Assembly: GCF_022170785.1 (NCBI RefSeq)
Contig: NZ_CP081870.1
Location: forward strand, 2,840,001-2,904,000
Reading direction: 5' to 3'
Origin: Rossellomorea marisflavi
GTDB taxonomy: Bacteria; Bacillota; Bacilli; Bacillales; Bacillaceae_B
DNA length: 64,000 nucleotides
Below the pieces are notes generated by a model that did not search any database, was not told the origin of the DNA, and saw nothing but the letters and a program-made list of their open reading frames with translations. Both the position numbers and the translations under genes were made by a program. Below are positions 8,698 through 18,176 of the stretch, one piece after another (positions within the stretch are counted from its first letter, which is position 1; the number at the start of each line of letters is the position of its first letter).

Positions 8698-10446
8698 TCA
8701 TTCCTGATCCAGACGGTAGAGGGCGTCGACGCTGTCCTTGAAGATCGGATAGATGCCACCTTCGTCCACTAGAACGTCCATATTCACCGCCACAAGGGCA
8801 TACTTCGGGTCGTGGAAGGGGAAGTAGCCGGCGAACCACTTGTTATAAAGCTCATTTGCCTTGGTTATCTCCCCCCTGTAGCTTCCGGTCTGGGCTGTGC
8901 CCGTCTTACCGGCGACTTCGTATGCCGCTTCCTGAAGATAAGGGGCCGTCCCTAGGGGAGAATTCACCACCCCGCGCAAGTACTGCTGCATTTTCATCGC
9001 TGTGAACGGGCTGATTCCTTCGCCGCCTTCCTGCATCGGGAATGTCACCATATCCGCTCCGTTCTGATATTCAACCATCGATACTGCACTCACTTCGTAC
9101 GCCTTTCCTCCCCTTGCGATCGTCGCCATCATATTGGCCATGCCGATGGGGGTCACCCTCACTTCATTCTGTCCGATTCCGGTCATGGCGATCTGGTTGC
9201 GATCCTCTTTTGCTGCATCTGACGCAAAGATCCTGGATTGTTCCAGCTTCAATTGGGAGAAATCCTCGTAGTGGAATACGTCCCCTTTCCAGGCGACATC
9301 ACCCGTTAGGCCGAGTTTATCTGCGTACTCTTCAATGAGATCCGGGTCTTTTTCTGTCAGTTCATTGGCGAGGTCTGCAAATGTACGATTGCAGCTTGCT
9401 GCCAGACTGTCCCTGATATTGATCGAGCCGTGTGGCTTCTGTGCTTCCCCTCCCCTGATATTCCGGTCACAGTCGAACATCCTTGTTTCATCCACCATGC
9501 CTTCCTCAAGGCTCGCCGCTGCAATGACCGTCTTGAAGACGGAACCGGGTATGAGGGCCTTTCTCATATAATCCGTCGCTCCTTCTCCGAACGGATCCCC
9601 CTGTTTCATCTTCGGTCGAGAGACGCTGGCCACGATCTCACTGCTTGCGATATCGAGTAGGAGAAGCCCCCCTTTTTTCATCTCGTATGTATCAGCAACC
9701 TCTTCAAGGGCTTCCTGCGCCCTTGAATCGATCGTCGTCTTCACGTTTAATGGATAGAATGGATTGGCCGAGGCGACATATTTCACGTCTGCTCCGAACA
9801 GCGGTCCTCCCGTTGCATCCACATGATACACAAGCTTCGCCTGCTCCTCGGCTATGAGCCATTCGTCAAATATGCCCTGAAGCCCAGAGACACCGACGGG
9901 CTGATTGGCCCCCTTGACCCTATCGGGATACCGCTCATGGAACAGGGTCGTGTTCTCACCCGTCACCCCGATCAGTTGCGCGGCAGGGATCACAGGCTTT
10001 TTCACTTTTTTCTTCACGGCAAAGACCCCTTGGACCTCCAGAGCGTTCACGCGGTCCATTTGAGACTGCGTAAGATCCACGCTGCCTTTCAGGACCACGG
10101 GTTCCTTTGCCCCGAGGAGATCCCGCTTGATGTCTGCTTCGTTCATCCCTAGGATGGATGCTACAGTGGCGCTCGGCCACTCGATCTTATTCAGGAACGG
10201 GAAGAGCACCACGACATTTTCTTCATCGAAGGTCAGGGGATTGCCTGCACGGTCAAGGAAAGCCCCTCTCCCTTCGTCTATGACGATCTGCTGCGTCCGC
10301 TGTTCCACGCTGCTCTCAATCAGGTTGATTTTGTGTTTGGAGAATGACTCGGTTTGGACCAGTTGCACCTGCATCAGCCTTCCGATCAGACCAAACAGGA
10401 TGGATAATAGGATGATACTTAAGAATAAGACCCGTTTCTTCTTCAT
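8698..10446 (-). CDS. pbpI: Class B penicillin-binding protein PbpI (PBP4b)
   Basis: A 582-residue transpeptidase for peptidoglycan cross-linking, anchored by one N-terminal helix (residues 4-25). After a dimerisation domain, the penicillin-binding domain shows SVFK with the acylated serine at 302, SCN at 351-353 and KTGT at 514-517. The start is ATG 10446 behind AGAGGTGAAAG; upstream codons to 10509 overlap the greA terminator. It precedes yrrS by 81 bases. In B. subtilis pbpI is SigF-dependent; I did not confirm such a promoter here. Confidence 0.9.
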   Translation of the reverse strand: MKKKRVLFLSIILLSILFGLIGRLMQVQLVQTESFSKHKINLIESSVEQRTQQIVIDEGRGAFLDRAGNPLTFDEENVVVLFPFLNKIEWPSATVASILGMNEADIKRDLLGAKEPVVLKGSVDLTQSQMDRVNALEVQGVFAVKKKVKKPVIPAAQLIGVTGENTTLFHERYPDRVKGANQPVGVSGLQGIFDEWLIAEEQAKLVYHVDATGGPLFGADVKYVASANPFYPLNVKTTIDSRAQEALEEVADTYEMKKGGLLLLDIASSEIVASVSRPKMKQGDPFGEGATDYMRKALIPGSVFKTVIAAASLEEGMVDETRMFDCDRNIRGGEAQKPHGSINIRDSLAASCNRTFADLANELTEKDPDLIEEYADKLGLTGDVAWKGDVFHYEDFSQLKLEQSRIFASDAAKEDRNQIAMTGIGQNEVRVTPIGMANMMATIARGGKAYEVSAVSMVEYQNGADMVTFPMQEGGEGISPFTAMKMQQYLRGVVNSPLGTAPYLQEAAYEVAGKTGTAQTGSYRGEITKANELYNKWFAGYFPFHDPKYALVAVNMDVLVDEGGIYPIFKDSVDALYRLDQE

Positions 10447-10508
10447 GCTTTCACCTCTACCATCATTGTTGACGGTTCCGAGATGAATTAGTCCTTTGAT
10501 TTTCCCCA

Positions 10509-10540
10509 TAAAAAAAGAGGCCCGGAGGCCCCTTCTTTTA
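10509..10540 (-). terminator. Terminator after greA
   Basis: Reading leftwards, AAGGGGCC-TCC-GGGCCTCTT is followed by a T-run and begins immediately after the greA stop codon. It separates greA from pbpI. Confidence 0.8.
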
Positions 10541-11017
10541 TCAGCTTACTTCTACGATCTTGACGCTCATTTCCCCGCCTGGAGTCTGAACCGTCACTTG
10601 TTCGCCTACTTTATGTCCAAGAAGACTTTTGGCGATCGGGGAGTCATTGGAGATTTTCCCTTCAAATGGATCGGCTTCAGCGCTTCCCACGATGGAATAT
10701 GTTTCTTTATCGCCATCAGGAAGTTCGATGAAGGTCACCTTCTTACCAAGCTGGACCGTATCGGAATTATGATCATCTTCTTGGATGATCTTTGCGTTGC
10801 GGATCATATTTTCAAGCGTCGAGATGCGTCCTTCTACGAATGCCTGCTCATCTTTGGCTGCATCGTACTCAGAGTTCTCGGATAGATCCCCGAAGCTCCT
10901 TGCGACTTTGATGCGCTCGACGACTTCTTTACGTTTAACCGTTTTCAGGTTCTCTAGTTCTTTTTCTAACTTTTCTTTCCCTTCGATCGTCATCGGGTAT
11001 ACTTTTTCTGTACTCAT
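10541..11017 (-). CDS. greA: Transcription elongation factor GreA
   Basis: A 158-residue factor that enters the RNA polymerase secondary channel and stimulates cleavage of backtracked RNA. It has the N-terminal coiled coil ([17 protein letters not shown] to about residue 75), with the acidic tip in [13 protein letters not shown], and the C-terminal FKBP-like domain ending in [13 protein letters not shown]. The start is ATG 11017, with AAGGAGTGA about ten bases upstream. The gene is downstream of udk, as in B. subtilis. Confidence 0.95.
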   Translation of the reverse strand: MSTEKVYPMTIEGKEKLEKELENLKTVKRKEVVERIKVARSFGDLSENSEYDAAKDEQAFVEGRISTLENMIRNAKIIQEDDHNSDTVQLGKKVTFIELPDGDKETYSIVGSAEADPFEGKISNDSPIAKSLLGHKVGEQVTVQTPGGEMSVKIVEVS

Positions 11018-11093
11018 GACCCTCTTCACTCCTTCTCTATTTAGAGCATCCCCTGGCTCTTTATGTACCATATTGCTTCAGCATGTAAAGCGA

Positions 11094-11127
11094 GGGAATG
11101 GAGAAGATGAAACCCTTCTCCATTCCC
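11094..11127. other. Perfect 13-bp hairpin between udk and greA
   Basis: GGGAATGGAGAAG pairs perfectly with CTTCTCCATTCCC around an 8-base loop. No T-run follows on either strand, so it is not a standard intrinsic terminator. It lies 61 bases after the udk stop and 77 bases before the greA start. It may be a processing or stability element in the udk-greA transcript, or a weak terminator. Confidence 0.5.
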
Positions 11128-11187
11128 TGATGATGTTCAATTGTGGGGATTTGTAAATTTTGGACTTTATTTATCTATGCTATCGTA

Positions 11188-11823
11188 TTACAAAAATGAC
11201 TTTTGTTCAAGAATTGTTTGAATTTTTGTGACCATGAGGTCGATGGCCACATGATTATGGCCGCCTTCCGGGATGATCACATCGGCATATCGCTTCGTCG
11301 GTTCGATGAATTGATTATGCATCGGACGGACGACCGTGATGTATTGATCAATGACGGAATCAATGGAACGCCCTCGCTCCTTGATATCACGAAGCATCCT
11401 TCTGATGATGCGGAGATCGGCATCGGTATCCACGTATAGTTTAATATCCATTAAGTTGCGCAATCTCTCATCTTCTAATACAAGGATTCCTTCTAAGATG
11501 ATCACATCTTTCGGCTCAACAGGGATCGTTTCATCCGAACGCGTGTGCATTTTGTAATCGTAAACCGGTTTCTCCACGTGCTGATGATTCAGCAGGCCTT
11601 GGAGATGTTCAATCAAGAGGTCATTATCGAATGCCAGTGGATGGTCATAGTTCGTTTTCAGACGCTCCTCGAATGGTAGGTGGGATTGATCTTTATAATA
11701 ATAATCCTGCTGCAGCATGAGGATGGAATGGCCCTGGAATTGTTCGTAGATCGCTTTCGTTACGCTAGTCTTCCCTGACCCTGAACCTCCTGCTACACCA
11801 ATGACGACGGGTTTCTGCTTCAT
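11188..11823 (-). CDS. udk: Uridine kinase
   Basis: A 211-residue kinase that phosphorylates uridine and cytidine to UMP and CMP in pyrimidine salvage. The P-loop is [12 protein letters not shown] (residues 9-20), and [14 protein letters not shown] and the Lid-region [12 protein letters not shown] are typical of the family. Length is standard. The gene is followed by greA but is preceded by trmR rather than by the two U32-peptidase-like genes found here in B. subtilis. Confidence 0.95.
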   Translation of the reverse strand: MKQKPVVIGVAGGSGSGKTSVTKAIYEQFQGHSILMLQQDYYYKDQSHLPFEERLKTNYDHPLAFDNDLLIEHLQGLLNHQHVEKPVYDYKMHTRSDETIPVEPKDVIILEGILVLEDERLRNLMDIKLYVDTDADLRIIRRMLRDIKERGRSIDSVIDQYITVVRPMHNQFIEPTKRYADVIIPEGGHNHVAIDLMVTKIQTILEQKSFL

Positions 11824-12053
11824 AAGGTTACGATGTTCTCCTTTCGAATCATGCAGTGCTCCTGCTCTGCATGATCTTTCACAATTTATTATGGGTGGCG
11901 GACAACATCCTGCTCATTCCCTTTTTCATCCCTGGTTGTATGATGGTGTGAATGACCGGATCTGAACGATCCCTGTTTGACCACTCAGCACCCTTCTCCA
12001 GCCCCGCTCATTTTTTCATGCATGCATGAAAGACGGTCAGCTTCACCGGAGTA

Positions 12054-12707
12054 TCAGGCTTCTACACGGGTGCCCCTCTTTTTGCTGATTGCGACCCCGT
12101 CCCCGACCGGGAGGATCGACGTATCATATTCAGGATGACCCATCAGCCATTTGTTGTAGTCCTGCAGTTTTTTCACCATGTTACGGATCCGCTTCTGCTC
12201 AACCACTTCCTCTGCCACCAGTCCTTTGAACAGAACGTTGTCAGAGTATACGACACCTTCAGGGGTCAGCATCTCGGAATAACTGTCGAAGAATTTGCGA
12301 TATTGACCTTTGGCAGCATCGATGAAGACCGCATCATACGGACCATGTTGCTTTACATCTTCCTGCAGCTCGAGGGCATCACCGAACAGGGTGATGACCC
12401 TGTCACGTGCAGATGAACGGCCGAGGAACTCCTGTGCCTTCTCATACCTTTCTTCGTCCCTTTCAAGTGTGACGATGGTGGTATCGGGAAGCGCTTCGGC
12501 CATCCTGAGTGCAGAGTATCCGATTGCCGTACCCACTTCAAGGATCCGCTTCGGCTGTTGGATCCTGAGCATTCCGAGGAGCGCCTCGATGCCGACAAGC
12601 TCCATGATCGGCACCCCGTTCTCCTCAGCATATGCTTCCATTTCCTGAAGCAGATCGGAACGGTCCAGAACAATGGATTCTATATAATCGATTACTTTTT
12701 CGTCCAC
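12054..12707 (-). CDS. trmR: tRNA 5-hydroxyuridine methyltransferase TrmR (YrrM)
   Basis: A 217-residue class I methyltransferase of the O-methyltransferase 3 family. TrmR methylates 5-hydroxyuridine at tRNA position 34 to 5-methoxyuridine. Visible features are motif I ILEVGTAIGYSALRMA, the acidic TLERDEERY, GDALEL, and VFIDAAKGQYRKFF with metal-binding aspartates. In B. subtilis the next two genes (yrrN, yrrO, now trhP1/trhP2) make the hydroxyl group. They are absent here: only about 230 bases separate trmR from udk, with no ORF between. Confidence 0.85.
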   Translation of the reverse strand: MDEKVIDYIESIVLDRSDLLQEMEAYAEENGVPIMELVGIEALLGMLRIQQPKRILEVGTAIGYSALRMAEALPDTTIVTLERDEERYEKAQEFLGRSSARDRVITLFGDALELQEDVKQHGPYDAVFIDAAKGQYRKFFDSYSEMLTPEGVVYSDNVLFKGLVAEEVVEQKRIRNMVKKLQDYNKWLMGHPEYDTSILPVGDGVAISKKRGTRVEA

Positions 12708-12881
12708 GGAATCAACCTTCTATCGTTTATTTTCCGGCCCATTGAGCGTAATGAACATGAAAAGAAGAAAGCTACCTTGAGCTTTCTACTTAAAACGCCG
12801 GGCATCGGTATATGAAAATAACTTGTATCATTTTATCATATGAGGAGGAGGAAAGCGAATATTTCTTTCCTCCTCCATGGT

Positions 12882-14015
12882 TCAGTCCTTCTTATTCGTG
12901 ATGTATTTTTCTTTCTTCTCATTATGTTCATCCAAGGTTTCCGAATAGTAAACGGTCCCGTTCGATGAAGCAAGGAAGTAGTAGAAATCCGTGTCTTCCG
13001 GTTCCAATGCCGCTTCGATGGACGATACTCCTGCGTTTGAGATCGGTCCCGGCGGCAGTCCTTTATTCTTGTACGTATTGTAAGGAGAGTCCACTTCAAG
13101 ATCTTTGTAGGTGGTCCTTGCCTTATGTTTACCTAGTGAATACAGCACGGTTGGATCCGTTTGGAGAGGCATGTCCTCTTCGATGCGGTTATAGAAGACG
13201 CTTGAGATCTTCCCCCTGTCCGCTTTCTCCGTCGCTTCTTTCTCCACGAGGGAGGCAAAGGTCAGAAGTTCATGAGGGGACATTTTCTTCTCTTTCATGG
13301 CCGGCTCATATTGGGCCAGCACTTCGTTCGTCTGGTTGATCATTTCCTTCAGGATGCTTTCAAGCGATGGCTTCTTTTCATAGAACGAATAGGTTGCCGG
13401 ATACAGATAGCCTTCAAGCGGTCGTTTGATCTTTTTGTTTGAGACATCTTTCGTAATGAGATTCGGATATTCCTTCTTTAATTGCTCGATCCATTTCTTG
13501 TCTTCCAGCTTCTTTTCCACTTCCTGCTTCGAATACGGTGACTTCTCACCAATCAACCCGGCAATCTCATCAAGTTGCAGGCCTTCTGGAACGGTGATGG
13601 TGAACTCCGCATCGCGGATCACCCTACCGGTCTTCAGGCTTTTGATGATTTCATCCATGGTCATGGAAGGGGTGAGACCGTAGCTCCCTGCCTGGAAGCC
13701 TGATTCATTGTTGAACTTCACATAATACTTGAATACCGTCGCATTCTTCACGATCCCCTTGTCTGCAAGAAGATCGGCGATGGTGGAGACCCCGGAGCCG
13801 ATCGGCACCTCTACATTAACGGGCTTGGAGTCATCGGGGTCAACGGGCTTCAGGGCGGATTTGACATAGAAATAGCCGCCTACCGCCGTTCCCCCTATAA
13901 GGATGACCACGCATAGAAGAATGAGGCCGACGATCTTCCTGATGGATCTTGCTTCGGATTGTCGTTCGAGTAATTTTTTCATCAGCGTTTCCTTTATCTC
14001 TTTTTTATCTGTCAT
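12882..14015 (-). CDS. mltG: Endolytic murein transglycosylase MltG (YrrL)
   Basis: A 377-residue YceG-domain enzyme that cuts nascent glycan strands at the membrane. It has a cytoplasmic basic segment, one membrane helix (about residues 28-50) and a LysM-like part followed by the catalytic domain, with the family glutamate in FASLVEKEATEK. The motif PYNTYKNKGLPPGPISNAG near the C-terminus is diagnostic. The start is ATG 14015 behind AAAGGGGG; the longer frame is shadow sequence. It lies downstream of the ireB-ruvX-yrzB cluster, across a hairpin terminator. Confidence 0.92.
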   Translation of the reverse strand: MTDKKEIKETLMKKLLERQSEARSIRKIVGLILLCVVILIGGTAVGGYFYVKSALKPVDPDDSKPVNVEVPIGSGVSTIADLLADKGIVKNATVFKYYVKFNNESGFQAGSYGLTPSMTMDEIIKSLKTGRVIRDAEFTITVPEGLQLDEIAGLIGEKSPYSKQEVEKKLEDKKWIEQLKKEYPNLITKDVSNKKIKRPLEGYLYPATYSFYEKKPSLESILKEMINQTNEVLAQYEPAMKEKKMSPHELLTFASLVEKEATEKADRGKISSVFYNRIEEDMPLQTDPTVLYSLGKHKARTTYKDLEVDSPYNTYKNKGLPPGPISNAGVSSIEAALEPEDTDFYYFLASSNGTVYYSETLDEHNEKKEKYITNKKD

Positions 14016-14104
14016 AACCATTCCCCCTTTCGAGCAAAAAGCGGGATATCCGACATTGATTTCGACATCATCTCCACCATTATACAATATTTTGCACAAA
14101 GAAA

Positions 14105-14153
14105 AACAGGGACCGGTAAAAAGGAGAGAGTTTTCTCCCTTCACCGGCCCCTG
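14105..14153 (-). terminator. Hairpin terminator between yrzB and mltG
   Basis: An outer stem CAGGG/CCGGT against ACCGGTCCCTG encloses an inner GGGAGA/TCTCTCC hairpin. On the minus strand TTTTT follows. It ends the alaS-to-yrzB transcript or attenuates mltG. Confidence 0.7.
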
Positions 14154-14167
14154 CATGTAAGGAATCC

Positions 14168-14455
14168 TTATTCCATTTCTTCATCTTCAAGGAATGTGTT
14201 GAGCATTTCCTCGATCATGTCCCACTCATCTTCTGTTTCGATCGGCTGCAATTCGCCTTCTTCGCCTTCATTTCCAGGCAGGAATGCAGAAGCGTGGATT
14301 TCGATTTCTTCTTCGTCATCTTCGTCTGCTCCAAGTGGATAATACAGGACGTAGGATTTGTTGAATTTATCTGATTCGAATGTGAAGAGGACTTCACAAA
14401 GCTGTTCGTTTCCTTGTTCGTCTACTACTGTGATTTGTTTTTCGCCATGTTCCAT
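14168..14455 (-). CDS. yrzB: Acidic DUF1292 protein YrzB (UPF0473)
   Basis: A 95-residue, strongly acidic protein of the DUF1292 family, with the conserved core [21 protein letters not shown], then [11 protein letters not shown] and an acidic tail. The family is found next to ruvX and ireB throughout Firmicutes, as here. No biochemical role is known. Confidence 0.88.
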   Translation of the reverse strand: MEHGEKQITVVDEQGNEQLCEVLFTFESDKFNKSYVLYYPLGADEDDEEEIEIHASAFLPGNEGEEGELQPIETEDEWDMIEEMLNTFLEDEEME

Positions 14456-14470
14456 TTTAAATACACCTCA

Positions 14471-14887
14471 TTATTTTTGACTGTCCAAGAATCCCTGAAG
14501 GATCATGGAGGCAGCCATTTTGTCGATTACTTTCTTACGCTTCTTCCTGCTCACATCTGCCTCAAGGAGAACCCTTTCGGCAGCCATCGTACTGAGCCGT
14601 TCATCCCAAAAGACGACGGGTACACCAAGCTCGGTACGGACAAGCTCTCCGTAGGCTTGTGAAGCTTCACCTCGGGGACCGATGGTATTGTTCATATTCT
14701 TCGGCAGGCCGACGACGACCTTGCTCACTTCATATTCTTCTGCGAGCTCCTTGATCCTGTCGAGCCGGAACGTATTCTTCTCTTCGTCTATCTTGATGGT
14801 TTCGATTCCCTGGGCCGTCCAGCCAAAGGCATCGCTGATGGCGACACCCACGGTCTTCGAGCCGACATCCAATCCCATAGTGCGCAT
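14471..14887 (-). CDS. ruvX: RNase H-like nuclease RuvX/YqgF (YrrK)
   Basis: A 138-residue RNase H-fold protein of the YqgF family, implicated in 16S rRNA 5' end maturation and originally called a Holliday junction resolvase. The first acidic residue is in [32 protein letters not shown] and [15 protein letters not shown] (catalytic E and following D) complete the signature. It lies three bases after the ireB stop and 15 bases before yrzB, so it is part of a tight operon. Confidence 0.92.
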   Translation of the reverse strand: MRTMGLDVGSKTVGVAISDAFGWTAQGIETIKIDEEKNTFRLDRIKELAEEYEVSKVVVGLPKNMNNTIGPRGEASQAYGELVRTELGVPVVFWDERLSTMAAERVLLEADVSRKKRKKVIDKMAASMILQGFLDSQK

Positions 14888-14890
14888 GTG

Positions 14891-15157
14891 TTATCCCTCT
14901 TTATGCTGTTTCAAATACGATTTGACTAATTCTTCGATGATTTCATCGCGCTCAAGGCGTCGGATGATATTCCTGGCATCTTGATGCCTTGGAATGTACG
15001 CGGGATCTCCGGATAGTAAATACCCTACGATTTGATTGATCGGGTTGTACCCTTTTTCCTGAAGCGCATTATGGACTTGAAGGAGGACTTCCTTCACATC
15101 ATGTTCAAATGGCTCCTCGGAGAAATCAAATCGCATCGTTTTGTCAAAAGAACTCAT
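14891..15157 (-). CDS. ireB: IreB family regulatory protein (YrzL)
   Basis: An 88-residue protein of the IreB (UPF0297) family. Enterococcal IreB is a target of the IreK Ser/Thr kinase and affects cephalosporin resistance. Conserved blocks [36 protein letters not shown] and [13 protein letters not shown] are all present. The start is the last of several ATG codons, matching the family N-terminus, with GAGAGGTG upstream. It precedes ruvX and follows alaS by 83 bases. Confidence 0.92.
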   Translation of the reverse strand: MSSFDKTMRFDFSEEPFEHDVKEVLLQVHNALQEKGYNPINQIVGYLLSGDPAYIPRHQDARNIIRRLERDEIIEELVKSYLKQHKEG

Positions 15158-15240
15158 CATTGGCACCTCTCTTCAGGCTTGTCTTTTTGACAACCGAATT
15201 GTTAATCGCTACAACCATTGTACACCACTTTGACAGGGAG

Positions 15241-17865
15241 TTAAACGGATTTCACCCATTCTTCTACAAATTGAAGGGCATCATCCAGCTTCGACGCATC
15301 TTTTCCGCCTGCCTGAGCCATATCCGGACGTCCGCCGCCTCCTCCGCCGCAGCGTGTAGCAACTTCCTTCACAAGCTTGCCTGCGTGATACCCTTCTTTG
15401 ACGAGATCATTCGTCACACCTGCGATGATGTTGACTTTATCGCCACTGGCAGAAGCAAGGACGATCACACCGGAGGACAGCTTCTGCTTCAGGTCATCCA
15501 TCATGTTGCGCAGGTCGCCGCCACCGACTTTTGCTGTCAGGACATTGACTCCATCCACGACTTTGACTTGGTCGGTCAGGTTTCCTGCTTCTATGTTGGA
15601 CAATTTTGCCGCCAATGATTCATTCGCTTTCTGAAGTTCCTTCATTTCCTGCAGAAGGGATTCGACGCGGACCGAAACTTCTTTCGGATTGGTCTTCAGC
15701 TTCGCAGCCGCTTCTTTAAGGAGGGAGACCTGGTCATTCAGGACACGATATGCCCCTTCTCCTGTCACAGCCTCGATCCTTCTTGTGCCTGCTCCGATGC
15801 CGCCTTCTGATTGGATCTTGAAGAGGCCGATCTCAGAGGTATTGCCTACATGACAGCCACCGCATAGTTCCAGGGAATAGTCGCCGATGGAAACGACACG
15901 CACTTCATCCCCGTATTTCTCACCGAATAGTGCCATGGCACCCATCGCTTTTGCTTCCTGCAGGGTCTTTTGTTCGATGTTGACTTGAAGGGCCTGCCAT
16001 ACTTTTTCGTTGACGATCTGTTCGATCTTTTCCATTTCTTCTTCCGTGATGGAACCGAAGTGGGAGAAGTCAAATCGGAGTCTGTCCGGTTCAACGAGTG
16101 ACCCTGCTTGATTGACATGCTCCCCGAGTACATCCTTCAGTGCTTGATGAAGAAGATGCGTCGCCGTGTGATTCTTTTCGACTTTCTTGCGGGATTCCCT
16201 TGAAACGATGGCTTTCACTTCTGTGCCCTTGAGCAGAGATCCTTCTTCTACGATACCTGAGTGAAGGTTTTGTCCGTTTGGAGCCTTTTTGACGTCTCTT
16301 ACAAACACCTTTACCCCATCGGCAAAGAGATAACCCTTATCCCCGATCTGACCGCCGCTTTCAGCATAAAACGGGGTTTCATCCAGGATGAACTGCACTT
16401 CTTGCCCCTTGTCAGCCTTTGGCTGACGCTCATCTCCCACGATGACTTCGAGGACAGTAGCCGTTGCTTCAAGAGTCGAATAGCCCACAAATTCACTCTT
16501 CACGGTCACATCACTGAGAACACCGCCTTGGACCTGCATGCTTCCCACATCCTGACGGGCGGAGCGTGCACGTTCGCGCTGCGCTTCCATTTCCGACTCG
16601 AAGCCTGCTTGATCGAGGCTCAGTCCTTCTTCCTCTGCATACTCTTCAGTAAGCTCAACAGGGAAACCGTACGTATCATACAATCTGAAAACATCTTTAC
16701 CTGGGATGACGGTGCTGCCAGCTGCTTTTTGTTCTTTCATCACGCTGGAAAGGATGTGCAATCCTTCGTTCAGCGTTTCATGGAAGCGATCTTCCTCGTT
16801 CTTCACGACTTTCTGGATGAACTCGGTCTTTTCCTTCACTTCCGGATAGAAGTCGACCATCACTTCCGCTACAACCGGAACGAGCTCGAACATGAACGGA
16901 CGATTGATGCCGATCTGCTTCGCGAAGCGCACAGCCCTTCTGAGCAGACGTCTCAGTACATAACCGCGGCCTTCATTGGAAGGAAGGGCCCCGTCCCCGA
17001 TGGCAAATGCCACGGTCCGGATATGATCGGCAATGACTTTGAATGCTTTGTCGTCTTCTTTACGCTCGCCGTATTTGCTGCCCGACATGCCTTCTGTAGC
17101 CGAAATGATCGGCATAAAGAGGTCGGTATCGAAGTTCGTCGGCACGCCTTGGACCACGCACGCCATACGCTCTAGGCCCATACCGGTATCGATGTTTTTC
17201 TTCGGAAGCGGGGTGTACGTCCCGTCAGGATTATGGTTGAACTGCGAGAACACAAGATTCCACACCTCAAGATAACGGTCGTTTTCCCCTCCTGGATACA
17301 GTTCAGGATCATTTGGGTTCTCCCCATATTCCGGGCCGCGGTCATAGAAGATCTCCGTGTTCGGTCCGCTTGGTCCTTCCCCGATATCCCAGAAGTTCCC
17401 CTCGATTCGGATGATGCGTTCTGCCGGTACTCCGACTTTGGTATGCCAGATATCGAATGCTTCATGATCTTCAGGATGGATCGTTACGGAAAGCTTTTCA
17501 GGATCGAATCCGATCCATTCCTCTTTCGTCAGGAATTCCCATGCCCATTCGATGGCTTCCACCTTGAAGTAATCGCCGATGGAGAAGTTCCCGAGCATTT
17601 CAAAGAATGTATGGTGACGGGCCGTTTCCCCCACGTTTTCAATATCGTTCGTCCTGATCGATTTCTGTGCGTTCACGATCCTTGGATTTTCAGGGATCAC
17701 ACGTCCATCAAAATATTTTTTGAGTGTTGCGACTCCACTATTGATCCATAGAAGTGATGGATCCTCATGGGGGACCAGTGAAGCACTCGGCTCCACGCCA
17801 TGGTTCTTTTCCTGGAAGAAATCCAGGAACTTTTGCCGGATTTCGGCTCCTGTCAATGTTTTCAT
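15241..17865 (-). CDS. alaS: Alanyl-tRNA synthetase
   Basis: An 874-residue class II synthetase that charges tRNA-Ala. Visible parts are the aminoacylation domain (motif 1 around [35 protein letters not shown]), and the editing domain with its zinc motif (HTATHLLHQ and CGGCHVGNT). A C-terminal DHHA1-like domain with a Gly-rich stretch ([14 protein letters not shown]) completes it. The start is ATG 17865 with AAAGGAGGA upstream. Expression is controlled by the T-box leader at 17895-18147. Confidence 0.97.
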   Translation of the reverse strand: MKTLTGAEIRQKFLDFFQEKNHGVEPSASLVPHEDPSLLWINSGVATLKKYFDGRVIPENPRIVNAQKSIRTNDIENVGETARHHTFFEMLGNFSIGDYFKVEAIEWAWEFLTKEEWIGFDPEKLSVTIHPEDHEAFDIWHTKVGVPAERIIRIEGNFWDIGEGPSGPNTEIFYDRGPEYGENPNDPELYPGGENDRYLEVWNLVFSQFNHNPDGTYTPLPKKNIDTGMGLERMACVVQGVPTNFDTDLFMPIISATEGMSGSKYGERKEDDKAFKVIADHIRTVAFAIGDGALPSNEGRGYVLRRLLRRAVRFAKQIGINRPFMFELVPVVAEVMVDFYPEVKEKTEFIQKVVKNEEDRFHETLNEGLHILSSVMKEQKAAGSTVIPGKDVFRLYDTYGFPVELTEEYAEEEGLSLDQAGFESEMEAQRERARSARQDVGSMQVQGGVLSDVTVKSEFVGYSTLEATATVLEVIVGDERQPKADKGQEVQFILDETPFYAESGGQIGDKGYLFADGVKVFVRDVKKAPNGQNLHSGIVEEGSLLKGTEVKAIVSRESRKKVEKNHTATHLLHQALKDVLGEHVNQAGSLVEPDRLRFDFSHFGSITEEEMEKIEQIVNEKVWQALQVNIEQKTLQEAKAMGAMALFGEKYGDEVRVVSIGDYSLELCGGCHVGNTSEIGLFKIQSEGGIGAGTRRIEAVTGEGAYRVLNDQVSLLKEAAAKLKTNPKEVSVRVESLLQEMKELQKANESLAAKLSNIEAGNLTDQVKVVDGVNVLTAKVGGGDLRNMMDDLKQKLSSGVIVLASASGDKVNIIAGVTNDLVKEGYHAGKLVKEVATRCGGGGGGRPDMAQAGGKDASKLDDALQFVEEWVKSV

Positions 17866-17894
17866 CGTCAGTTCCTCCTTTGAATATGTACATA

Positions 17895-18147
17895 AAAAAG
17901 AATACAAAAAAGCCCTCATCCCTGATCAGGGACGAGAGCTAACTCGCGGTACCACCCTGGTTATGGATAAAGATTCTTATCCATCCCTCAATACGCCTTA
18001 ACGCGGCCATACGGCAGGGTTCTTCCTGCACTCCGGATCAGCATTCCGTCATCCTTCATCCGGGTACCCTTTCAGCCTAGGGGTGCCCTCTCTTCTCGAT
18101 GGACTATGACGTACTCGTTCCTTCATCGTTTTACGTGTATAAATTGG
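17895..18147 (-). promoter_or_regulatory. Alanine T-box leader of alaS
   Basis: The minus strand carries the T-box core AGGGTGGTACCGCG (17945-17959) followed by a terminator, CTCTCGTCCCTGATCAGGGATGAGGGC with a T-run (17910-17940). In stem I, CGTCAT pairs with ATGACG. The loop beyond it carries the AGTA box on the 5' side (GAGTA) and GAAT-GCT-GA on the 3' side. GCT is an alanine codon at the expected specifier position. Uncharged tRNA-Ala should pair with it and prevent termination. Confidence 0.92.
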
Positions 18148-18176
18148 ATTATAAAAATAATCGAAGGGTTTGTCAA
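18148..18176 (-). promoter_or_regulatory. Consensus SigA promoter of alaS
   Basis: TTGACA (18171-18176) and TATAAT (18148-18153) on the minus strand, separated by exactly 17 bases. Both hexamers match the consensus fully. The -35 box overlaps the stop codon of the upstream gene yrrI. Confidence 0.9.

Noticed and set aside
16261-17175. 304-codon open frame on the plus strand opposite alaS
   Set aside because: It lies wholly inside alaS, has no ribosome site or recognisable domain, and reflects codon bias of the opposite strand.
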